Assembly (NCBI GenBank): GCA_050943075.1
Contig: JBMNOM010000032.1
Coordinates: 1 to 11,148 of the forward strand
Reading direction: 5' to 3'
Source of the DNA: CAJKWP01 sp050943075
GTDB taxonomy: Bacteria; Bacillota; Clostridia; Christensenellales; UBA1242
DNA: 11,148 nucleotides
Position 1 is the first letter of the stretch; each line of letters begins with the position of its first letter. The notes beneath the pieces are model-generated. The model ran no database searches. It was not told the origin of the DNA and saw only the letters and a program-made list of their open reading frames with translations. Below, in pieces: positions 1 to 7,259 of the stretch. The position numbers were made by a program, and so were the translations under genes.

Positions 1-262
1 TTAGGTATTTCAATTATATTTATTTTTTTAATTATTAATTTTAATTTTAAATTAAATTTTGTTATTTGTTTTGCATTTTAAATGTGCAATTTTTTTTGTT
101 TTTTGGCAAGGAGTTTTGTTTTTTTTGTTAAGCGTTTTTTTGCACAATCACACAAAACAAAAGTTGGTTTTTCTGTGTGTTTGTTTAAACTTTATGTGCC
201 CATTTGTTGCAAACTTTGTTGGGGATGTTGTTCAAAAAATGCACTTAAAATTAAAAATAAAA
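1..262. other. T-rich non-coding flank
   Basis: No gene is supported here. Two open frames of about 70 codons run through it on the plus strand, but they overlap each other in different frames, lack a convincing ribosome binding site and encode low-complexity Phe/Leu/Lys-rich peptides, as expected from T- and A-runs. The stretch probably lies between rpsU and a gene outside the window. Confidence 0.6.
71..97 (+). terminator. Possible weak intrinsic terminator
   Basis: An imperfect hairpin (arms TTGCAT and GTGCAA, with further weak T-A pairs inside) is followed by eight T and then G plus more T. It could end a plus-strand gene located before the window. The stem is short and AT-rich and no upstream gene is visible, so chance is a real alternative. 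Confidence 0.25.
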
Positions 263-283
263 AAACCACTTTGAAAGTGGTTT
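253..283 (-). terminator. Intrinsic terminator of rpsU
   Basis: An almost perfect inverted repeat (AAACCACTT at 263-271 and AAGTGGTTT at 275-283, three-base loop) lies five bases beyond the rpsU stop. Read on the minus strand it is followed by a T-rich tract (complement of 253-262). No T-run follows on the plus strand, so it acts for rpsU. Confidence 0.85.
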
Positions 284-288
284 AAAAT

Positions 289-471
289 TTATGCTCTTTT
301 TCTAGCTCTTTTTCTGGCAGCTTCAGATTTTTTCTTTTTAGCAACACTTGGTTTGAAATATGCTTCTTTCTTTCTGATGTCGCCGATAATACCGTCTTTT
401 TGGCATTTTCTTTTAAAGCGTTTCAATGCACTTTCCAAGCTTTCGTTTTCACCAACTTTAACTGTTGTCAT
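289..471 (-). CDS. rpsU: 30S ribosomal protein bS21
   Basis: Small basic protein of the 30S subunit platform, near the anti-Shine-Dalgarno end of 16S rRNA. The predicted protein has 60 residues, normal for the family. It carries the typical N-terminal part (NESLESALKRFKRK, about residues 9-22), the central KPSV segment and a Lys/Arg-rich tail ending KKSEAARKRARKRA. The frame stays open upstream to an ATG at 531, but that codon lies between the -35 and -10 of a perfect promoter and would not be transcribed. The ATG at 471 follows an AAGGTGGTG-like ribosome binding site and fits the family start. The gene is single, divergent from comM, and ends at its own terminator. The identification is secure. 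Confidence 0.95.
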   Translation of the reverse strand: MTTVKVGENESLESALKRFKRKCQKDGIIGDIRKKEAYFKPSVAKKKKSEAARKRARKRA

Positions 472-510
472 TCCTCTTTCACCACCTTTTATGTTAAAAA
501 TTATGTTCAA

Positions 511-539
511 ATTATAATTCATTAAACCCATAATGTCAA
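511..539 (-). promoter_or_regulatory. Consensus housekeeping promoter of rpsU
   Basis: On the minus strand TTGACA (complement of 534-539), a 17-bp spacer and TATAAT (complement of 511-516) match the vegetative sigma factor consensus perfectly. Transcription should start near 504, giving a leader of roughly 33 nt before the ATG at 471. This fits strong constitutive expression of a ribosomal protein and decides the rpsU start. Confidence 0.88.
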
Positions 540-597
540 GGCTTTGCGCTTTAATTTTTTCTTTTTTTTGGCAAATTTTATTTGTGTTTCATTTGTT

Positions 598-626
598 TTG
601 AAATATTGCTTTTATTATATTATAAT
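598..626 (+). promoter_or_regulatory. Promoter of the comM-hslU operon
   Basis: TTGAAA (598-603), a 17-bp spacer and a perfect TATAAT (621-626) lie 53 bp upstream of the comM ATG. No comparable promoter was seen in the short gaps inside the operon, so this is probably the main promoter for all six genes. It is divergent from the rpsU promoter, with about 58 bp between the two -35 boxes. Confidence 0.8.
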
Positions 627-679
627 TATTATGATACAATGCTTGATATATGCGAGTTTTAAATTAAAAGGAAAGACAA

Positions 680-2209
680 ATGCTTTCAAAAGTTTTAAGT
701 TATGGTCTTGATGGAATTGAAGGTTTTTTAGTGACAGTTGAAGCTGATTTATCAAGAGGCCTTCCAAGTTTTGATATTGTTGGTCTTGCAGACACATCTG
801 TTAAAGAAGCAAAAGAAAGAGTTCGCTCCGCAATTAAAAATTCAGCACTTGAATATCCAATTAACAAAGTGACAATTAACCTTGCACCAGCAGACACAAA
901 AAAACAACGTCCAATTTATGATGTTGCAATTGCTGTTAGTTTGCTTGTGGCAAGCGGGCAAATTGTGTTTAAAAACAAAGAAGACTTCATCTTTTTGGGT
1001 GAGCTTTCTTTGGACGGCAGCATTAAGAAAATTAATGGTGTTTTGCCAATTTTAATCAGTGCAAAACAAAAAGGGCACACAAAGTTTATAATTCCAAAAG
1101 AAAATGAAAAAGAGGCAAGTTATATTGCAGGAATTGAAACTTATGCGCTTTCAAGTTTGGAAGAGTGTGTTAAATTTTTAAATGGACAAATTGGAATTGA
1201 ACCAATTGAAACACGCGGATATGAAGAAGTTAAAACCGCCAAAAAAACAGAAACTGACTTTAAGTTTGTAAAAGGGCAAAAAAGTGCAAAAAGAGCGCTT
1301 GAAATTGCAGCAGCAGGCGGGCATAATGTCATTATGATTGGCCCACCAGGAAGCGGAAAAACTTTACTTGCAAAAGCATTTGCTTCCATTTTGCCAGAAC
1401 TCACTTTTGAAGAGGCGCTTGAAGTGACCAAAATCCACTCTGTTGCCGGCAAACTTTCATCTGCTGGAATAATTGCAACAAGGCCATTCCGTGCTCCGCA
1501 CCACACATCAAGCAAAATTGCTTTAACAGGTGGTGGCAGGGTTGCAAAACCAGGCGAAGTGAGCCTTGCACATAATGGCGTGCTTTTTTTGGACGAAATG
1601 CCAGAATATGACAGAAGCACACTTGAAACTTTGCGCCAACCACTTGAAGATGGTTTCATCACGGTGTCACGCGCTGAAAACACATTCACATATCCGGCTT
1701 CATTTACACTTGTTGCAAGCATGAACCCTTGTCCATGTGGGTTTTATGGCAGCGAGAAAACAATTTGCCGCTGTTCTCCAAGCCAAATTCAAAAATACTT
1801 AAACAAACTTTCTGGGCCACTTATGGACAGAATTGATTTGCACATTGAAGTTGACTCGTTAACTTATGATGAATTAAACTCAAAAACAGAAGAAGAAAAT
1901 TCACAAACAATTAAGCAAAGAGTGGATAAAGCAAGGCAAGTGCAACTTTCTCGTTTTACAGGCAAAAAAATTTATTCCAACAGCAAAATGGATGTGCCAT
2001 TAACAAAAAAATTTTGTGCACTTGATAAGCAAGGCGAAGATTTGCTTAAAATGGCTTTTGAAAACCTTAATTTAAGCGCAAGGGCAAGAGATAAAATTTT
2101 GAAAATTGCACGCACAATTGCTGACCTTGAAGAAAGCGAAAACATTTTGCCGCAGCATATTGCAGAAGCAATTAGCTATCGCTCACTTGACGGAAAATTT
2201 TGGGCTTAA
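680..2209 (+). CDS. comM: ComM/YifB family AAA+ ATPase (Mg-chelatase-like)
   Basis: AAA+ ATPase of the YifB/ComM family. Family members are hexameric helicases that promote branch migration during natural transformation; the role in this organism is inferred. The 509-residue protein has the usual length. The N-terminal ChlI/Lon-like domain (about 1-165) has the typical opening with GLPSFDIVGLAD and NLAPAD. The ATPase core has Walker A GPPGSGKT (221-228), the RAPHHTSS motif, Walker B VLFLDE (301-306), a Cys cluster (C351, C353, C363, C365) beginning NPCPCG, and SGPLMDRIDLH (about 378-388) with a probable arginine finger. The C-terminal Mg_chelatase_C region contains LSARARDKILKIARTIADL. The ATG follows AAAAGGAAA with good spacing. 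It is the first gene of the operon and is followed after 27 nt by dprA, another transformation gene, which supports the assignment. Confidence 0.93.
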   Translation: MLSKVLSYGLDGIEGFLVTVEADLSRGLPSFDIVGLADTSVKEAKERVRSAIKNSALEYPINKVTINLAPADTKKQRPIYDVAIAVSLLVASGQIVFKNKEDFIFLGELSLDGSIKKINGVLPILISAKQKGHTKFIIPKENEKEASYIAGIETYALSSLEECVKFLNGQIGIEPIETRGYEEVKTAKKTETDFKFVKGQKSAKRALEIAAAGGHNVIMIGPPGSGKTLLAKAFASILPELTFEEALEVTKIHSVAGKLSSAGIIATRPFRAPHHTSSKIALTGGGRVAKPGEVSLAHNGVLFLDEMPEYDRSTLETLRQPLEDGFITVSRAENTFTYPASFTLVASMNPCPCGFYGSEKTICRCSPSQIQKYLNKLSGPLMDRIDLHIEVDSLTYDELNSKTEEENSQTIKQRVDKARQVQLSRFTGKKIYSNSKMDVPLTKKFCALDKQGEDLLKMAFENLNLSARARDKILKIARTIADLEESENILPQHIAEAISYRSLDGKFWA

Positions 2210-2223
2210 AAACATTTCAATTT

Positions 2224-2229
2224 AAGGAG
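2224..2229 (+). promoter_or_regulatory. Ribosome binding site fixing the dprA TTG start
   Basis: AAGGAG with a 7-nt spacer precedes TTG at 2237. No ATG or GTG in frame lies near it and the conserved DprA N-terminal region begins here, so TTG is the likely initiation codon. Confidence 0.8.
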
Positions 2230-2236
2230 ATTATAA

Positions 2237-3316
2237 TTGGAATATTCAAAACAAGAAAAAATTTTAATATGGCTTTCAAATTTCGAGCATTTACAAAGCG
2301 CAAAAGTGCATGCATGCCTTGAAAAGTTTGGCAATGCTGAAAACTTGTATGGCGCAATTTTAAATTGCGATGAAACAATTAAAAAAGTTTTTGGAAGCAC
2401 ATTTAACGACATTTTTAAAAACAGTGACTGGGATTTTATTGAAAGTTTTATTAAAAACTTAAATAGCAGCGAAGTTTATTGCACAACAATAATTTCCAAA
2501 AACTATCCAAGCCGCTTAAAACAAATTTACAATCCTCCAATTAATTTATATTATAAAGGCGACATTTCATTAACCGAAGGCAGAGCAATTGGAATTGTGG
2601 GAACACGCAATCCAACCTCTTATGGTAAAACAATCACTTATGATTTTGCAAGCAATTTGGCAAAAGCGGGTTTGGTTGTTGTTTCTGGGCTTGCAATGGG
2701 GGTTGACAAAATTGCTCATCAAGCAACACTGGAAGCAAAAGGCAAAACAATTGCAGTTTTGGGAAGTGGATTTAATTACATTTACCCAGCCATAAACAAA
2801 AACTTGGCGTTTGAAATTGAAAAGAAAGGGCTTTTAATCAGTGAATATCCGCCACAAACAACACCACAAAAATTTAATTTTCCATTGCGAAACAGAATTG
2901 TGGCAGGGCTTTGCGAAGGCGTGCTTTTAACCGAAGCAGGCGAGAAAAGCGGCACGCTTTACACAAAGGAATATGCTGTTGAAGAAGGCAGAAATGTTTA
3001 CGTTGTGCCGGGAAATGTTAACAGCGTTATGAGCAAAGGCACAAACAACTTAATAAAAAACTTTCAAGGCATTTGCGTGCTTGAGTTTGAAGACATTTTA
3101 AAAGATATGAACATTCAACCAGTTAGTAAACAAGAAGTTTTGCAACTGACAATGGAAGAAGAGCTTATTTACAGAATTGTTGAAAAAGAAAAAACACATT
3201 TTGAAGAAATTGCAAATAAAACTCAAATTCCTTCAAAAAACTTAAATAGTTATTTGACAACTATGACAATTCGTGGAATACTTAAAAAGCTACCAGGAAA
3301 TTATTACTCAATTTAA
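2237..3316 (+). CDS. dprA: DNA-processing protein DprA (Smf)
   Basis: DprA binds incoming single-stranded DNA in the cytoplasm and loads RecA during natural transformation. The 359-residue protein has an N-terminal helical region (about 1-70), an extended Rossmann fold (about 75-290) and a C-terminal winged-helix domain (about 300-359). Visible family motifs are GIVGTRNP (119-126), SGLAMGVD (150-157), GSGFNYIYPAIN, FPLRNRIVAG (215-224) and TEAGEKSGTLYTKEYAVEEGR leading to VPG and SKGTNNLI. The start is TTG with a strong AAGGAG. It follows comM by 27 nt and precedes topA by 37 nt; the dprA-topA order is also that of Bacillus. No late-competence genes are in the window, so active transformation is only suggested. 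DprA is widespread, also in bacteria not known to be competent. Confidence 0.95.
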   Translation: MEYSKQEKILIWLSNFEHLQSAKVHACLEKFGNAENLYGAILNCDETIKKVFGSTFNDIFKNSDWDFIESFIKNLNSSEVYCTTIISKNYPSRLKQIYNPPINLYYKGDISLTEGRAIGIVGTRNPTSYGKTITYDFASNLAKAGLVVVSGLAMGVDKIAHQATLEAKGKTIAVLGSGFNYIYPAINKNLAFEIEKKGLLISEYPPQTTPQKFNFPLRNRIVAGLCEGVLLTEAGEKSGTLYTKEYAVEEGRNVYVVPGNVNSVMSKGTNNLIKNFQGICVLEFEDILKDMNIQPVSKQEVLQLTMEEELIYRIVEKEKTHFEEIANKTQIPSKNLNSYLTTMTIRGILKKLPGNYYSI

Positions 3317-3353
3317 AGTTAACCTTAATTTACTTAATTTAAAAGGAAAATAA

Positions 3354-5429
3354 ATGAAACTAGTTATTATAGAAGGTCCCGGAAAAAGAGATACAATTAA
3401 AAAATATTTAGGCTCTGGCTATGAAGTTTTTGCCACAAAAGGACACATTAGAGATTTGCCAGAAAAAAGTTTTGGTGTTAACCTAACAACTTTTGAACCT
3501 GAATATCAAATTATGAGTGACAAGCAAGATGTAATTAAAACACTTAAAAATCTTGCCGCAAAAGCCGAGGAAATTTACCTTGCAACTGACCCGGATCGTG
3601 AAGGGGAAGCAATTTCTTGGCACATTGCAAACATTTTGGGCCTTGATATGGCAAAGAAATGTCGTGTTGTTATTAATGAAATTTCAAAAGATAGTGTTTT
3701 GAAAGCAATTGAAAACCCACGTGCAATTAATTTGGATTTAGTTAACGCGCAACAAACCAGAAGAATTTTGGACAGAGTTGTGGGGTATAAACTTTCTCCA
3801 ATCATCAGCAAAAAAATTCAACCAAAATTAAGTGCAGGAAGAGTGCAAAGTGTTGCTTTGAAACTTGTTGTGGAAAGAGAAGAAGAAATTAGAAACTTCA
3901 AACCACAAGAATATTGGAACATTGCTGCAATGGTGAAAAGTAAAAAACAACCACCAGCATTCAAAAGTTATTTAATTTCATATAAAAACAATAAAGCAAA
4001 GCCAAAATCAAAAGCAGAAAACGACGAGATTGTTGCACATTTGCAAGGCAAAGATTTTGTTGTTAAATCAATTAAGAAAACAAAAACAAAATCAAAAGTG
4101 CCAGCGCCATTCACAACCAGCACAATGCAACAAGACGCGCTTAACAAATTGGGCATGAACCTTAAAAAAACATCTTCTTGCGCACAAGCGCTTTATGAAG
4201 GTGTGGAACTTGGAAGTGAAGGAAAAGTGGCGTTAATCACTTATATTCGTTCAGACTCCACAAGAGTTGCACCACAAGCGCAATTTATGGCAAGGGAATA
4301 CATTTTGGAAAAATATGGCAAAGATTATGCACCAGCAAAATTTAATGTGTTCTCTCAAAAAGAGTCTTCACAAGATGCCCACGAAGCCATTAGACCAATT
4401 TCGCTTGCATACACACCAGAAAAAGTTAAGGCATTTTTAACCCCAGACAATTATAAGTTATACAAACTTATTTTTGAAAGATTTGTTGCCAGCCAAATGA
4501 CACAAGCAGTTTACAACAACGTGATTGTGGAAATTGAAGCGGGGCAGGCAACTTTCAAAAGCGTTGGTAAAACACTTGAATTTGCTGGTTGGACAGCAGT
4601 TTATGCAAGCTATATTGAAGAAGACAACCAAGACACACCAGAAGAGCAAAAGAAAATCCCAGTTTTAACTGAAGGCGAAGTTGTTGACCTTGTTAGCCTT
4701 GACTATGAACAAAAGTTCACAAAACCACCAATTAGATACACAGAAGCGTCACTTGTTAAAGCAATGGAAGAAAAAGGGATTGGTCGCCCAGCAACTTATG
4801 CGCCAACAATCACACTTCTTGCAAACAGAAAATACACAGACAAAGACGGCAAGTATTTAATTCCAACCGAACTTGGAGAAAAAATTACAAAATATTTAAA
4901 CGAATTTTTCTTAAAAGTTATCAATGTTGAATTTACAGCAGGAATGGAAAACAAACTTGACGAAGTTGCTGAAAACAAAGCAGAATGGAAAGCTGTTGTT
5001 TCAAAATTTTGGAACTTCTTTAAGGAATTAATTTTTAAGGCAGATAAAAGTGAAGTGACATACAAAAAAGAACCTGTTTTAACAGAAGAAATTTGCGAAA
5101 AATGTGGAAGTAAAATGGCACTTAGAACTGGCCCCTATGGTGAATTTTTGGGGTGCAGCAATTATCCAACTTGCAAAAACACCGTTCAAATTAAAAAGCC
5201 AGAAAAACACGAAGGTGTTTGTCCACTTTGCAAAAAACCCACATTAATTAGAAAAACCAAAAAAGGCACAGAATACTATTCTTGTTCAGGATATCCAGAT
5301 TGCAAATTTATGAGTTGGGAAAAACCAACTGGGCAAATGTGTCCAACTTGCAACAAGGGCTTTTTAACTGAAAAGAAAAACATTATAAAGTGTTCTGAAT
5401 GTGACTATAAACATGAAAAGCACAGTTAA
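3354..5429 (+). CDS. topA: DNA topoisomerase I (type IA)
   Basis: Relaxes negative supercoils by cutting one strand through a 5'-phosphotyrosine and passing the other strand. The length of 691 residues is that of Bacillus TopA. The N-terminal TOPRIM domain contains catalytic E7 and K11 and the DPDREGE motif (79-85). The catalytic tyrosine is Y297 in ITYIRSDSTRV, and SAGRVQSVALKLV and GIGRPATYAPTI are typical of the central domains. The C-terminus has three zinc ribbons in tandem: C581/C584/C601/C607, C623/C626/C644/C650 and C663/C666/C680/C683. The first TOPRIM motif reads EGPGK where most bacterial enzymes have ESPAK; the essential Glu and Lys are kept. The ATG follows AAAAGGAAAA. The end overlaps trmFO by 17 nt, so the two are probably translationally coupled. 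Confidence 0.97.
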   Translation: MKLVIIEGPGKRDTIKKYLGSGYEVFATKGHIRDLPEKSFGVNLTTFEPEYQIMSDKQDVIKTLKNLAAKAEEIYLATDPDREGEAISWHIANILGLDMAKKCRVVINEISKDSVLKAIENPRAINLDLVNAQQTRRILDRVVGYKLSPIISKKIQPKLSAGRVQSVALKLVVEREEEIRNFKPQEYWNIAAMVKSKKQPPAFKSYLISYKNNKAKPKSKAENDEIVAHLQGKDFVVKSIKKTKTKSKVPAPFTTSTMQQDALNKLGMNLKKTSSCAQALYEGVELGSEGKVALITYIRSDSTRVAPQAQFMAREYILEKYGKDYAPAKFNVFSQKESSQDAHEAIRPISLAYTPEKVKAFLTPDNYKLYKLIFERFVASQMTQAVYNNVIVEIEAGQATFKSVGKTLEFAGWTAVYASYIEEDNQDTPEEQKKIPVLTEGEVVDLVSLDYEQKFTKPPIRYTEASLVKAMEEKGIGRPATYAPTITLLANRKYTDKDGKYLIPTELGEKITKYLNEFFLKVINVEFTAGMENKLDEVAENKAEWKAVVSKFWNFFKELIFKADKSEVTYKKEPVLTEEICEKCGSKMALRTGPYGEFLGCSNYPTCKNTVQIKKPEKHEGVCPLCKKPTLIRKTKKGTEYYSCSGYPDCKFMSWEKPTGQMCPTCNKGFLTEKKNIIKCSECDYKHEKHS

Positions 5430-6735
5430 AATTATTGGAGCGGGCCTTGCAGGCAGTGAAGCGGCGTTGTTTTTAGCAAACAAGGGCATTAAAGTTGATT
5501 TGTATGAAATGAAGCGCATTAAAAAAACTCCAGCGCAAAAACTTGAAAACTTTGGCGAACTTGTTTGCTCTAATTCTTTAAAAAGCACAGACGACTTAAC
5601 AGCAAGCGGGCTTTTGAAAAAAGAGCTTGAACTTTTGGGGTCTTCTCTTTTGGAAATTGCAAAACAAACAAGTGTGCCAGCAGGCAGTGCTTTGGCGGTT
5701 GACCGCGAAAAATTTGCTTCGGAAATCACAAAAAAACTTGAAAACAATAAAAACATTACAATTCATAATGAAATTGTTGAAGAAATAAATTTTGACGAAC
5801 CAACAATTATTGCAACAGGGCCATTGACAGATGAAAAGTTGTTTAATTCTTTGCAAAAATTCATTGGCAATCAAAATTGCTATTTTTATGACGCAATTGC
5901 GCCAATTGTTGCCGCCGAAAGTTTGGATTATGACAGAATTTTCACTCAAAACCGCTACGATAAAGGCGAAGAAAACAGAGAAGGCGATTATTTGAATTGT
6001 TCAATGAACAAAGAAGAATACACACTTTTTTACAATGAACTTATAAACGCAACACGCGCGCCACTTAAAGACTTTGAAAAAGTTTTTGAAAGTTGCATGC
6101 CTGTTGAAGTTATGGCAAAACGTGGGCAAGACGCACTTAGGTTTGGGCCAATGAAACCAGTTGGGCTTTACGATGAAAAACGCAAAGAAAAACCTTATGC
6201 TGTTTTGCAATTAAGAAAAGAAAACACACAAGGCACACTTTACAATTTGGTGGGTTTTCAAACAAACTTAACATACCCAGAACAAAAACGCGTGTTTGGG
6301 TTAATTCCAGCACTAAAAAACGCAGAATTTGTTCGATATGGCCAAATGCACAGAAATTCCTACATTAATGCACCAGAAGTTTTAAACGAGTTTTCTGCTT
6401 TGCAAAAAGCAAACAACATTTTTGTTGCAGGGCAACTTTCTGGCGTGGAAGGGTATATGGAAAGCATTGCAAGTGGGCTTTATTGTGCAATTCAAATGCT
6501 GCAATTAATTAATGGTAAACCACAAGTTGCTTTAAGTGAAAAAACTGTGCTTGGCGCAATGATGAAATATATTTCCAGCACGCCAATCACATCTTTCAGC
6601 CCAATAAACTCAAATTTTGGCATTGTTTATTATGATGGCGATTATATTAAAGATAAGAAATTAAAACGAGAAAAAATTAAGCGAGATGCTTTGGAAGAAA
6701 TTATTAAATTTAAGGAGAAATTAAATGGAATTTAG
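5413..6735 (+). CDS. trmFO: Folate/FAD-dependent tRNA (m5U54) methyltransferase TrmFO
   Basis: Methylates uridine 54 in the T-loop of tRNA using methylenetetrahydrofolate as carbon donor and FADH2. The protein has 440 residues, close to the Bacillus length. The N-terminal FAD-binding Rossmann motif is GAGLAGSEAA (9-18). The two functional cysteines of the family are present: C52 in ELVCSNSLKS and C228 in SCMPVE. GQLSGVEGYMESIASG and INSNFGI are further family signatures. The frame is open to a GTG at 5401, but ATG 5413 places the Rossmann strand at the usual distance from the start. Neither start has a clear ribosome binding site, which suggests coupling to the end of topA. It overlaps hslV by 11 nt at its 3' end. 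In Bacillus an xerC-like gene (codV) sits between trmFO and hslV; it is absent here. Confidence 0.95.
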   Translation: MKSTVKIIGAGLAGSEAALFLANKGIKVDLYEMKRIKKTPAQKLENFGELVCSNSLKSTDDLTASGLLKKELELLGSSLLEIAKQTSVPAGSALAVDREKFASEITKKLENNKNITIHNEIVEEINFDEPTIIATGPLTDEKLFNSLQKFIGNQNCYFYDAIAPIVAAESLDYDRIFTQNRYDKGEENREGDYLNCSMNKEEYTLFYNELINATRAPLKDFEKVFESCMPVEVMAKRGQDALRFGPMKPVGLYDEKRKEKPYAVLQLRKENTQGTLYNLVGFQTNLTYPEQKRVFGLIPALKNAEFVRYGQMHRNSYINAPEVLNEFSALQKANNIFVAGQLSGVEGYMESIASGLYCAIQMLQLINGKPQVALSEKTVLGAMMKYISSTPITSFSPINSNFGIVYYDGDYIKDKKLKREKIKRDALEEIIKFKEKLNGI

Positions 6736-7258
6736 AGGAACAACCATTTGTGCTGTTAAAAAAGACGGCAAAACAGTTATTGCTGGCGATGGTCAAGTGA
6801 CAATGAGCCAAAGTGTTATTTTTAAAAATAATGCAGTTAAGGTTAGAAGAATTTACAATGACCAAGTTGTGATTGGTTTTGCAGGTTCTGTTGCTGACGC
6901 TTTTAGTTTATCCGAGCGTTTTGAAGAAATGCTTAACAAATTTAGCGGAAACCTTTTAAGAAGTGCGGTTGAACTTGCACGCCTTTGGAGAATGGACAAA
7001 GCTTTGCGTCAACTTGAAGCAATGCTTATTGTTGCTGATAAAGACAAATTGTTAATCATTTCAGGAACAGGTGATGTCATTGAACCACAAGACGACATTT
7101 GCGCAATTGGTTCAGGCGGAACTTATGCGCTTGCTGCTGCAAAAGCATTGAAAGAAAACACAAATCTTTCCGCGCGTGAAATTGCAACAAAAGCTTTGCT
7201 TATTGCAAGTGACATTTGCGTGTTTACAAACAGCAACATAATTGTTGAGGAGGTGTAA
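6725..7258 (+). CDS. hslV: HslV (ClpQ) peptidase subunit of the HslUV protease
   Basis: Proteasome-like peptidase forming two stacked hexamers capped by HslU. The 177-residue protein starts MEFRGTTICAV. The catalytic Thr is therefore T6, and a five-residue propeptide must be removed to free it, as in HslV proteins beginning MKFHGTT. Other expected residues are D22 in GDGQVT (17 in mature numbering) and K39 in AVKVRR. The segments GFAGSVADAFSL, LEAMLIVADKDKLLIISGTGDVIEP and AIGSGGTYALAAAKAL are strongly conserved. There is one extra residue between D22 and K39 compared with E. coli HslV. The ATG has AAGGAG at 6712-6717, inside trmFO, with a 7-nt spacer. The last codons carry the hslU ribosome binding site. 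Confidence 0.96.
   Translation: MEFRGTTICAVKKDGKTVIAGDGQVTMSQSVIFKNNAVKVRRIYNDQVVIGFAGSVADAFSLSERFEEMLNKFSGNLLRSAVELARLWRMDKALRQLEAMLIVADKDKLLIISGTGDVIEPQDDICAIGSGGTYALAAAKALKENTNLSAREIATKALLIASDICVFTNSNIIVEEV
7247..7255 (+). promoter_or_regulatory. hslU ribosome binding site inside the end of hslV
   Basis: GAGGAGGTG encodes the last three residues of HslV (Glu-Glu-Val) and also serves as a near-perfect Shine-Dalgarno for ATG 7260. The open frame extends upstream through this site to a TTG at 7242, which cannot be the start. The arrangement couples translation of the two subunits. Confidence 0.85.
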
Positions 7259-7259
7259 T

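Noticed and set aside
59..285. Two overlapping small open frames in the left flank (about 70 codons each)
   Set aside because: Low-complexity Phe/Leu/Lys peptides from T- and A-runs, in different frames over the same DNA, without a ribosome binding site; one runs through the rpsU terminator.
472..531. Longer N-terminus for rpsU starting at 531
   Set aside because: That start lies inside the rpsU promoter, upstream of the expected transcription start, and the extra residues do not belong to bS21.
1141..1722. 193-codon open frame on the minus strand inside comM
   Set aside because: Antisense shadow of a strongly conserved ATPase region; no ribosome binding site and no recognisable domain.
5364..5756. 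130-codon minus-strand frame across the topA/trmFO junction
   Set aside because: Opposite strand of two clear conserved genes, with no independent coding signal.
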